From: an uncultured Prevotella sp.
Lineage (GTDB): Bacteria; Bacteroidota; Bacteroidia; Bacteroidales; Bacteroidaceae
Direction of reading: 5' to 3'
Length of the DNA stretch: 64,000 bases
Assembly: GCA_947165435.1 (NCBI GenBank)
Contig: CAMVAI010000006.1
Coordinates: 1-64,000 of the forward strand
Of the stretch, positions 6,976-13,496 are shown one piece after another; positions within the stretch are counted from its first letter, which is position 1; each line of letters opens with the position of its first letter. Under the pieces are notes generated by a model, which was given only the letters and a program-made list of their open reading frames with translations, ran no database searches and had not been told where the DNA came from. The translations under genes were made by a program, and so were the position numbers.

Positions 6976-9129
6976 CTAAAAGGCGAGGGCGGGGCGGACG
7001 CGACTCTTATCATCCAGCTGGACCTTGGAGAATTGTGACCAGCAAAAGCCGTAGGCATTGCCAATTTCTCTGCCATCCATCTTCAGAAGGATGGTGTATT
7101 GTTCAGAATGCTCGCTACTGGAGAAATAGTACAGAAAGGGCGTCATGCTGTCGTAGTTGCCCGAGCCGGCCTTGGCGAGTGCCGTCTCCCATGCGGTGCA
7201 ACCATTGATTCCGTTGTCGAACCAATGGCCCAAATCTTGGATGGTTTTGTCATCGATGCTTCCGTCCATGCCGCCGAGAGCCTGCTGCATCTTCACCCAC
7301 TGCTGGGCGCTGGGCAGGAACCAGCCCGTGGTGCCCGTGGCGGGAGCGGCGAGGCCCGTGTAGTTCTTGGCCTGATAGGCGGCGGGATAGACGGTCGCGG
7401 CGTTCTCGACGCTGGCCATGGCGTTCGTCGCGTTGTAGCCGCTCGCGCCCGTCAGTCGCGTCAGTCCGGCGGCGTCGGTCACGTAGGCATTGCCCGTGTA
7501 GGCCTGGCTCGAGTAGTTCGTGCTCCACGACAGGTTGCTGGCCGCGTTCTTCAGGCAGAGCACCAGGCCGTGACCGCCGCCGTTGCCGCTCTCCGTGATT
7601 TCGTCGTCGTCGGTGCCCGTCTGGTCGAGGTAGGCTATCACGCCGATGGGCGTCTTGCCCGCAACGAGCGTCGTGCTGTACGTGCCGTCGCTGTAGTAGA
7701 GGTCGCCGAGGGCGGGCGGCGGCGTCACGGTGTACGTCCATGTGTACGTGCCTTTCTCGCTGTCGTGGGTCACGTCGCTGCGGGTGACGGTGTAGCCGTC
7801 GGCGGCGAGGACGCTGGCGTCGCCGTTAGTGTCAGGGTTGTTGGGGTCGCCGCCAAAGGAGGCGTAGTTGCTGGAGCCGTAGAGACCGTAGAAATCGGCT
7901 GCGGTCACGGTGACGGTCAGCGTGCCGTTGCCGCTCAGCTTCAGATTGCCTTCAGCGTAGATGGCCTGACCGCCATACGTTGGATCGGTAACGGTGATTC
8001 TGTTCGTGCCACTGAGCACGATGTTGAGCGTACCTGTGCTGCCGCCACCGGCATAGATGAACCTATCGTAACTCGTGGCGGTGACACCGCTGAGGGTGAC
8101 GGTGTTGTTATTGTCATAAAGCGAGATGGTCTCTCCCTCGCCCTCGCCGGTCACGGTGATGTTGGCGGAACCATCCTTGAAGGAATAGCTTCCATACTCT
8201 GGCTCGACGGTCGTACTGGTTACATTGTCGGTCACGGTGAGCGGCGTGAAGGCCGTAGCGGCACGGTTGACGTTATACACCTTGCCGGCGGTGAGCGTCT
8301 TCTCGCCCAGCAGCACGCGCTTGTTGTTGCCGACGTAGAAGGCGTACTGCATTGGCCAGCCTTCTGTTCTGTACCAAGCCACGAAGTGCAGCGCACCGTC
8401 GCCGTCGGTAGTCACGCTGACGGGGTCGGCGCCCTTTGCCATCCGCACGTCGTAGGCCGTGCTGGCGTCGAGACCCGTCACAGTGCAGTTGAGGAAGGCC
8501 GACTCGGCGGTAAGCGTCACGTTCTGCGAGGCGTCAATCTCTCCGCTCACGTACGAATGGCGGGCGACGGCTTCGTTCAGCGTCTCCGTGGCGGTCAGGC
8601 CCTCGCGGTAGAAACAATCATACATACCGTCGCCACGGTCCATCAGTTCCATACTGGCACCGTGGTCGGCGGGAATCAGGCAGGCAAAGTGAGAAGCAGT
8701 TAATTGCGAGAGGTCAGGGTCGGGAATCTCGCCTTCGTCCAGACTCCATTTCCGGACGGTGAGGTCGCCGCTGAACTGCGCCGTCAGTCCGTCGGCACCG
8801 ATGCTGCTGCCGGTGGTGGTCAGTATGCCGTAAATGTCATAGCTGTAGGAGCCAATCATTCCGCCGTAGCGCACGTAGAGCTGGTCGCCCTCGGTGAACT
8901 TCAGCGTACGCAGCGTCTTGCCGTTGCCGTCCGTCTGGCTATCGTCCACCGTGGCGCGTGTCGTCGTGCCGTCGCCGATGCCTGCGCCCACCGTCACGTG
9001 CATCGTACTCGTATTCGTCGGTTGTACGGGAGCCTCCGTCAGATTGTCATCGTTCGAGCAGGCTGTCAGTCCCATTGTCAGGGCTGCGGCCACGACCAGC
9101 CAGCCCTTCACTGTCATCATCTTATTCAT
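6976..9129 (-). CDS. Fimbrillin-like / FISUMP-domain surface lipoprotein
   Basis: The 717-residue product starts MNKMMTVKGWLVVAAALTMG and has a lipobox ending in TACS, so it is a predicted outer-membrane-anchored lipoprotein. Residues 45-300 carry a fimbrillin-like module (TRATVDD, TEGDQLYVRY). Residues 310-460 hold a beta-helix-like, Thr/Gly-rich carbohydrate-binding type module (NITVTGEG, GTLNIVLSGTN, KLSGNGTLTVTV). The last 240 residues match the Bacteroidetes major paralogous (FISUMP) domain, with WFLPSAQQW, YYFSSSEHS and a final RVRPALAF. A surface or adhesin role is inferred from family. The start overlaps the stop of a 46-residue peptide gene, so the two are probably translationally coupled. 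The 3' flank carries the remnant of another surface gene. Confidence 0.8.
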   Translation of the reverse strand: MNKMMTVKGWLVVAAALTMGLTACSNDDNLTEAPVQPTNTSTMHVTVGAGIGDGTTTRATVDDSQTDGNGKTLRTLKFTEGDQLYVRYGGMIGSYSYDIYGILTTTGSSIGADGLTAQFSGDLTVRKWSLDEGEIPDPDLSQLTASHFACLIPADHGASMELMDRGDGMYDCFYREGLTATETLNEAVARHSYVSGEIDASQNVTLTAESAFLNCTVTGLDASTAYDVRMAKGADPVSVTTDGDGALHFVAWYRTEGWPMQYAFYVGNNKRVLLGEKTLTAGKVYNVNRAATAFTPLTVTDNVTSTTVEPEYGSYSFKDGSANITVTGEGEGETISLYDNNNTVTLSGVTATSYDRFIYAGGGSTGTLNIVLSGTNRITVTDPTYGGQAIYAEGNLKLSGNGTLTVTVTAADFYGLYGSSNYASFGGDPNNPDTNGDASVLAADGYTVTRSDVTHDSEKGTYTWTYTVTPPPALGDLYYSDGTYSTTLVAGKTPIGVIAYLDQTGTDDDEITESGNGGGHGLVLCLKNAASNLSWSTNYSSQAYTGNAYVTDAAGLTRLTGASGYNATNAMASVENAATVYPAAYQAKNYTGLAAPATGTTGWFLPSAQQWVKMQQALGGMDGSIDDKTIQDLGHWFDNGINGCTAWETALAKAGSGNYDSMTPFLYYFSSSEHSEQYTILLKMDGREIGNAYGFCWSQFSKVQLDDKSRVRPALAF

Positions 9130-9262
9130 TGTCCCAGTCCTCCTCTGAAAAGGTTGCGTTCATGTTCGCACTGCTTCTGTTGCTCCCTGCCAGGATGCAG
9201 CACTGATGTCTCAACTCCACGACCGTCATCTTTGGCCGTGCGTACTGTTTTCTCTGTGTCAT
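9122..9262 (-). CDS. Small conserved-type peptide (46 aa) coupled to the lipoprotein gene
   Basis: The frame encodes MTQRKQYARPKMTVVELRHQ, then CCILAGS, and ends EEDWDNE. The pattern of a YxxP motif, then VVEL, a hydrophobic patch and ILAGS, then an acidic tail, is one I associate with unnamed short peptides found upstream of fimbrillin-like and FISUMP genes in Prevotella. Its stop TAA overlaps the ATG of the lipoprotein gene within ATGAATAA, strong evidence for coupled translation. No signal peptide is present. Function is unknown; it may be a leader peptide that sets expression of the lipoprotein. Confidence 0.6.
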   Translation of the reverse strand: MTQRKQYARPKMTVVELRHQCCILAGSNRSSANMNATFSEEDWDNE

Positions 9263-9285
9263 TGTTTTCATTCTTTTCTTTGTTT

Positions 9286-9540
9286 TTATTGATGTTTGGA
9301 AATTATTTGCTCTGAATCCCGTCGGCTGCCTTCAACTCGTACTCGCGGCTGTCGTCCACGTCTTCGTCGGGCTGTGGTTCGTCGGACTTCTGCTTGCGGT
9401 GCCTTAGAGTTGGCAATCATTCCTTGGCGACCGTCACCATGGCGACGGGGGCAGGCGGTGGCGCTCAGCAGCGTGGCGAGCAGCAGGATGAGTGCCGTCC
9501 GCGAGGTGCTGAGGATGTTAATGGTTCTGTTCATGTTCAT
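9286..9540 (-). pseudogene. Surface-protein signal peptide S3 fused to an unrelated acidic C-terminal tail
   Basis: The first 28 codons (MNMNRTINILSTSRTALILL and on) match leader S2 at 10979. After ATLLSATAC the annotated frame becomes Arg-rich and meaningless. In a neighbouring minus frame the same DNA reads HRKQKSDEPQPDEDVDDSRE, then YELKAADGIQSK and a stop, a plausible acidic protein tail. A signal-peptide start has thus been joined, out of frame, to the 3' end of another gene. It lies directly downstream of repeat U3 and 24 bp upstream of the small peptide gene at 9262. Confidence 0.6.
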
Positions 9541-9648
9541 TTTTGTTTTTATTACTTGTTTATACCTTATTCAATATATTGGACTGGCACGCCATAAACG
9601 GAGGCCGCCGAGCACATCTTTCAGGATGTCTCGGCGGATATTATCTTG
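9541..9648 (-). repeat. Repeat U, copy 3: surface-gene leader with hairpin
   Basis: This third copy has its hairpin at 9605-9637, with the same stem and a loop identical to that of copy 1. It separates the zeta toxin gene from leader S3. Confidence 0.8.
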
Positions 9649-9665
9649 TGGAAAGGGGAAGGGGC

Positions 9666-10265
9666 TTAGTCGATGATGGTTTGCGCCCAGAGGGGGATGT
9701 CGTCGGTATAGCGTTTGAACAGTAGTCCGTCGGTCATTCGGAAGAGCAGGCGGGCCTCGGCATCGTCTACAGAGTTGTCATAAACATAGACACGGTCGGT
9801 AATCGCTGCTACACGCTTGCAGTTGAGGATGGACTTCTGATAGCGCGAGATGATTTTGGGGATGGGCACGTCGTGACCGCCTTCCAGTACGCGCTGTGCT
9901 ATGCGCGAGGCATTGATGGTGGGGTGGCTCGTGGCTACAAAGAAGATGCGGATGAAGTAGCCTGCCTCGTGGGCTCGACGGATGAAATCGACCTTGCCCT
10001 CTGAGGAGAGTACGGTCTCGAAGATGAGGCTATGCCGCTGGGCGAGGCACTGCTCGCGCTGCTGCTCGCAGTATTGCGCTGCCTGCATGACGGCCTCGGG
10101 CGAGTTCCAGTCGCCGAACCGCTCCTGTGCCACCTGGTCGGGATTGATATAGAGGGCATCCTCGAGCCATTCGTGGCGCAGTATCTTAGAGGTGATGGTG
10201 GTCTTGCCCGATCCGTTTGGTCCGGCGATGACAATGAGAACCGGTCGATGCTTCGCTACTGCCAT
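9666..10265 (-). CDS. Zeta-toxin family P-loop kinase
   Basis: The 199-residue protein has the zeta-toxin architecture: Walker A GPNGSGKTT at residues 15-23, INPDQVAQERFGDWNSPEA at about 40-60, a SLIFETVLSS strand near 78-88, and the FVATSHPTINASRIAQRVLE helix. Zeta toxins phosphorylate UDP-N-acetylglucosamine and so block cell-wall precursor use. Chromosomal relatives may have other substrates, so the reaction is inferred from family. The start overlaps the stop of the upstream 57-residue antitoxin gene by 10 nt. The locus lies between repeats U3 and R3. A second copy at 11104-11424 has lost 93 codons. This copy keeps all catalytic segments and looks intact. Confidence 0.85.
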   Translation of the reverse strand: MAVAKHRPVLIVIAGPNGSGKTTITSKILRHEWLEDALYINPDQVAQERFGDWNSPEAVMQAAQYCEQQREQCLAQRHSLIFETVLSSEGKVDFIRRAHEAGYFIRIFFVATSHPTINASRIAQRVLEGGHDVPIPKIISRYQKSILNCKRVAAITDRVYVYDNSVDDAEARLLFRMTDGLLFKRYTDDIPLWAQTIID

Positions 10266-10429
10266 GCCGTCGAAATCTTTTGGGATTCATGCTTCAACTG
10301 ACCGAAGAACCGTGCTGTCGCCTCGGCTCTTTTCTGCTTGGCATCCTCTGCGGCCTCCCGCATCAGTTGGCTGAGCACCTCATCGGTAGGCTCTTCCATA
10401 CTCGTCAGCTTGTAGTTGTCAATACTCAT
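10256..10429 (-). CDS. Antitoxin partner of the zeta-like toxin (57 aa)
   Basis: This short gene reads MSIDNYKLTSMEEPTDEVLS followed by QLMREAAEDAKQKRAEA and ends in STAWQ. It is mostly charged helix, matching the small unnamed proteins that usually precede stand-alone zeta-toxin genes. Its stop TAG lies inside the first codons of the toxin gene (ATGGCAGTAGC), a 10-nt overlap that implies coupled translation. A promoter box TATCTTTGCACC is visible on the minus strand around 10460, giving a short leader. The copy at 11415-11588 has the same sequence. Confidence 0.75.
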   Translation of the reverse strand: MSIDNYKLTSMEEPTDEVLSQLMREAAEDAKQKRAEATARFFGQLKHESQKISTAWQ

Positions 10430-10592
10430 GTTACATCCTTTCGTTTATGCGTTACGGGTGCAAAGATAGTGCAAAATTTCGATTAAACGAAGAGAATGCA
10501 AATATATTTGTGTTCTTGAGTGGGAGAAATTTATTCAAATCGAGCGAAATACCAAAGGAAAGCTTGTTTTTCTTTGTATTTTTCCCCTGAAG

Positions 10593-10718
10593 AAATATCC
10601 GTTGTGGTGTGTCAGTAAGTCAAAGAACGATATGGTGCCATTCGGGTATAACCCAAAGAGCGCATTGAGCGCGTAAAGATCGTCAGATCTCCTTTATTTG
10701 CCACGCAGGGCTTGCACC
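10593..10718. repeat. Repeat R, copy 3 (126 bp)
   Basis: This copy is joined on its right to leader S2, with the same C variant junction as copy 1. The sequence between the antitoxin start and this repeat (about 10430-10592) is reproduced at 11589-11751. Confidence 0.85.
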
Positions 10719-10979
10719 GGTCACGATATTACCGGCATCGGGCGCTAAGGTCAGCGTAACGCTTGCGCCATCATCAACCGGCGTAGTGAACGGATTGCCC
10801 GCCGTAGCCGTTTGGTTGCCAATAGACACCGAGCCGCTGCCCGTCACGTTGACGGTTAAGGTCGTTGTCGCCCACGCCGTCTGCGCGGCGGTGGCGGTCA
10901 GCAGCGTCGCGAGCAGCAGGATGAGTGCCGTCCGCGAGGTGCTGAGGATGTTAATGGTTCTGTTCATGTTCATGTTCAT
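10683..10979 (-). pseudogene. Truncated surface-protein leader S2
   Basis: The 98-residue frame is almost identical to S1 at 4176-4466: signal peptide, TTTLTVNVTGSGSVSIG, then truncation at the R junction with the tail AWQIKEI. The N-terminus has the reiterated MNMNMN start and the leader variant RTINILSTSRTA, which matches S3 at 9540 rather than S1. The leader half and the body half therefore have different nearest relatives, suggesting gene conversion between copies. It is probably not functional as a full surface protein. Confidence 0.75.
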
Positions 10980-11086
10980 TTTTGTTTTATTAATTGTTTA
11001 TACCTTATTCTATATATTGGGCTGGCACACCATAAACGGAGGCCGCCGAGAACATCTTTCGGGATGTCTCGGCGGATATTATCTTG
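10980..11086 (-). repeat. Repeat U, copy 4: surface-gene leader with hairpin
   Basis: This fourth copy has its hairpin at 11043-11075. The bulged C present in the other copies is replaced by A (GAGAACATC), and the stem remains intact. Confidence 0.8.
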
Positions 11087-11103
11087 TGGAAAGGGGAAGG
11101 GGC

Positions 11104-11424
11104 TTAGTCGATGATGGTTTGCGCCCAGAGGGGGATGTCGTCGGTATAGCGTTTGAACAGTAGTCCGTCGGTCATTCGGAAGAGCAGGCGGGCCTCGGCA
11201 TCGTCTACAGAGTTGTCATAAACATAGACACGGTCGGTAATCGCTGCTACACGCTTGCAGTTGAGGATGGACTTCTGATAGCGCGAGATGATTTTGGGGA
11301 TGGGCACGTCGTGACCGCCTTCCAGTACGCGCTGTGCTATGCGCGAGGCATTGATGGTGGTCTTGCCCGATCCGTTTGGTCCGGCGATGACAATGAGAAC
11401 CGGTCGATGCTTCGCTACTGCCAT
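11104..11424 (-). pseudogene. Zeta-toxin gene with 279-bp in-frame deletion
   Basis: The frame gives 106 residues. It matches the toxin at 9666-10265 at both ends, but residues 24-116 are missing, so Walker A GPNGSGKTT runs directly into INASRIAQRVLE. The deletion ends share the 9-bp direct repeat TGATGGTGG (near 9917 and 10194 in the intact copy), the signature of a microhomology deletion. The loop that contacts the sugar nucleotide and the catalytic Asp region are lost, so the product should be inactive. The antitoxin gene upstream is intact. It may act as an immunity-only locus, which is inference. Confidence 0.8.
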
Positions 11425-11588
11425 GCCGTCGAAATCTTTTGGGATTCATGCTTCAACTGACCGAAGAACCGTGCTGTCGCCTCGGCTCTTTTCTGCTTGG
11501 CATCCTCTGCGGCCTCCCGCATCAGTTGGCTGAGCACCTCATCGGTAGGCTCTTCCATACTCGTCAGCTTGTAGTTGTCAATACTCAT
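11415..11588 (-). CDS. Second copy of the zeta-associated antitoxin (57 aa)
   Basis: The sequence is the same as the antitoxin at 10256-10429, with the same promoter and the same 10-nt overlap with the downstream toxin start. As the toxin here is deleted, this antitoxin is effectively free and could neutralise the toxin from the left copy. Confidence 0.7.
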   Translation of the reverse strand: MSIDNYKLTSMEEPTDEVLSQLMREAAEDAKQKRAEATARFFGQLKHESQKISTAWQ

Positions 11589-11751
11589 GTTACATCCTTT
11601 CGTTTATGCGTTACGGGTGCAAAGATAGTGCAAAATTTCGATTAAACGAAGAGAATGCAAATATATTTGTGTTCTTGAGTGGGAGAAATTTATTCAAATC
11701 GAGCGAAATACCAAAGGAAAGCTTGTTTTTCTTTGTATTTTTCCCCTGAAG

Positions 11752-11877
11752 AAATATCCGTTGTGGTGTGTCAGTAAGTCAAAGAACGATATGGTGCCAT
11801 TCGGGTATAACCCAAAGAGCGCATTGAGCGCGTAAAGATCGTCAGATCTCCTTTATTTGCCACGCAGGGTTTGCACC
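11752..11877. repeat. Repeat R, copy 4 (126 bp)
   Basis: Like copy 2, it continues into the 41-residue membrane protein gene and the araC control region. Block identity with 4989-5449 runs from here to about 12212. Confidence 0.85.
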
Positions 11878-11978
11878 AGGAGCACGAGGCACCAGATACT
11901 CATCGCAGCGAAGACGGCGAAGAAGGGGATGGTGAGCCAGAGGGGTGTCTCGGCGATGAAACGGGTCAGTTCGTACAT
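11853..11978 (-). CDS. Small single-pass membrane protein, 41 aa (right copy)
   Basis: The product is identical to that of 5090-5215: MYELTRFIAETPLWLTI, one transmembrane helix and an LRGK end. Here it stands next to the complete araC-type gene, divergently oriented, with the operator array between them. The conserved pairing suggests common control by the regulator, though function is unknown. Confidence 0.5.
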   Translation of the reverse strand: MYELTRFIAETPLWLTIPFFAVFAAMSIWCLVLLVQTLRGK

Positions 11979-12036
11979 GGGTTTATTGCTATGGATGATT
12001 ATTTGGCTGCAAAAATACATCGTTTGCCCGAAAAAG

Positions 12037-12118
12037 GGTGTGACAATTCTGCGATAGGTGTGACGATTTTGAAGTTTTTTGGGCATTTAGGTGTGACGAT
12101 TTTCAAAATTGTCACACC
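12037..12118. promoter_or_regulatory. GTGTGAC operator array of the araC-type gene
   Basis: There are direct units at 12037-12048, 12057-12070 and 12090-12103 (consensus GGTGTGACRATTTT) and an inverted unit at 12105-12118. The last two form a near-perfect palindrome with 14-bp arms and one mismatch. The array lies upstream of the promoter box TAAATTTG (12148-12155), whose start point would fall within a few bases of the ATG at 12164, implying an almost leaderless mRNA. Autoregulation by the AraC protein is inferred. Confidence 0.6.
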
Positions 12119-12163
12119 TTTTTCGCCGATATTTACAAAATATTGTGTAAATTTGCCGCCGTT

Positions 12164-13396
12164 ATGGTTACACTCCAGATGATGCAATTCACAGCCGTGG
12201 TGCTGATGCTGCTGCTCACGGTGAAGCTGCTCTTCCTGCGCGGAAGGCACATCAAGAGCCGACAGGCACGTCAGGCCCGCAGGCTGATGACGGGCGGCAC
12301 GATGCTGCTGGCCCTGCACTTCGCCCTGCAACTGACGATGGGGCTGCGACTGATGGGCGTCACGCAGTCAGTGATGCTCAATCTGGCGATGCTCATCCCC
12401 GCCTCCTACTTCTTCGCGCGTGCCGTATTGCTGTTGACTTCGTCTTCGTCCGTCGCGACTCGGCAAAATGAACAAGTTCTTTTGCGCTCGCTGCTCCGTC
12501 CGTTGCAGCGGCACGGCGAACTGAGTCTGACCGACCAGTGGACGGGACCGGCAGTGTGGATGGTGACGATGGCGATGCTCGCCGTGGCGGCCCTGACCGA
12601 CGGCCAGCCGCTGCTGAGCGACACGCTGGAGTTGCGGATGGCCGAGAAAGCGGGAGCCGTGCTCTACATGCTGATGCAGGGCTACTACACGTGGCGGCAC
12701 TCGTCAAGCCTCGTTGCCATGCGCCATGCCCTGAGCGACTACTACGACCGCGACACCGACGGCATGCTGCGCTGGATGCAGTACAGCATCATCGGTCTGA
12801 TGCTGCTGGCACTGATGGTACCCATGGCCATCTTCGGCACGGGAACGTGGATGCTCATCATTGCCTTTGCCATCTATTTCTTCCTGTTCTATCTGGTAGA
12901 TAGCTTCTGCTTCTACCTCGTCAGCCCTGCCCCGGAGCGCGTACAGGCCGCCGAGCAGAACGCCACCGAGGTGAAAGAGGAAGCCTGTCGTGAGCAAGCC
13001 GCCATGTCGTCACATAAGGGAACAGAAGAAGGCACAGACGCTGCCCTACTTTCGCCCGAGGTAACCCACGAGGTGGAGCAGGCCGTGGCGGCATGGCTGG
13101 CCCGTGGCGGCTACCGCCAGACGGGACTGCTGCAGCCACAGGCCGCACAGGACATCGGCATCAGCCGCTACCGCTTGACCGCCTGGCTGCACCAGCGCGG
13201 GGTGAAATACACGGAGTGGATGGCCCAGCTGCGCGTAGAAGAGGCCAAGCGCACCATCGCTGCCCATCCCGACTGGGGGAACGATGCCGTGGCCCAGCAC
13301 TGCGGCTTCGCCGACCGCACCGTCCTGCAGCGCACGTTCAAGAAGATAGAGGGCATCACGCCCCAGAAGTATATGGAGAATCACGTTGAGTATTAA
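12164..13396 (+). CDS. Membrane-anchored AraC-family transcriptional regulator
   Basis: The product is 410 residues from the ATG at 12164; an in-frame TTG at 12143 overlaps the promoter box and is unlikely. The N-terminal 260 residues contain about six or seven hydrophobic segments (for example FTAVVLMLLLTVKLLFL and WMLIIAFAIYFFLFYLV). The C-terminal 100 residues are an AraC HTH domain: a first helix-turn-helix around QDIGISRYRLTAWLHQRG and a second around VAQHCGFADRTVLQRTFKK, ending ITPQKYMENH. Regulators of this layout are common in Prevotella and are thought to sense envelope or small-molecule signals; the signal is unknown. The gene is divergent from the 41-residue membrane protein and has its own operator array. 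Its first 49 bp and promoter are duplicated at 5401. Confidence 0.85.
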   Translation: MVTLQMMQFTAVVLMLLLTVKLLFLRGRHIKSRQARQARRLMTGGTMLLALHFALQLTMGLRLMGVTQSVMLNLAMLIPASYFFARAVLLLTSSSSVATRQNEQVLLRSLLRPLQRHGELSLTDQWTGPAVWMVTMAMLAVAALTDGQPLLSDTLELRMAEKAGAVLYMLMQGYYTWRHSSSLVAMRHALSDYYDRDTDGMLRWMQYSIIGLMLLALMVPMAIFGTGTWMLIIAFAIYFFLFYLVDSFCFYLVSPAPERVQAAEQNATEVKEEACREQAAMSSHKGTEEGTDAALLSPEVTHEVEQAVAAWLARGGYRQTGLLQPQAAQDIGISRYRLTAWLHQRGVKYTEWMAQLRVEEAKRTIAAHPDWGNDAVAQHCGFADRTVLQRTFKKIEGITPQKYMENHVEY

Positions 13397-13496
13397 AAAT
13401 GTGTAAAAAAAAGTACGGATTGGCCTACCGTGTAAGAATTTTATATATTTTTGCACGGTCAAACGCACGTGAACAACCATTTAATTACCAAGAATA

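Noticed and set aside
7099..9315. Plus-strand open frames of 534 and 203 codons
   Set aside because: They are antisense to the FISUMP lipoprotein gene and have no domain-like sequence.
3236..12118. Invertible promoter or shufflon
   Set aside because: All U and R copies are in the same orientation and no invertase gene is present, so inversion is not supported; duplication and recombination are.
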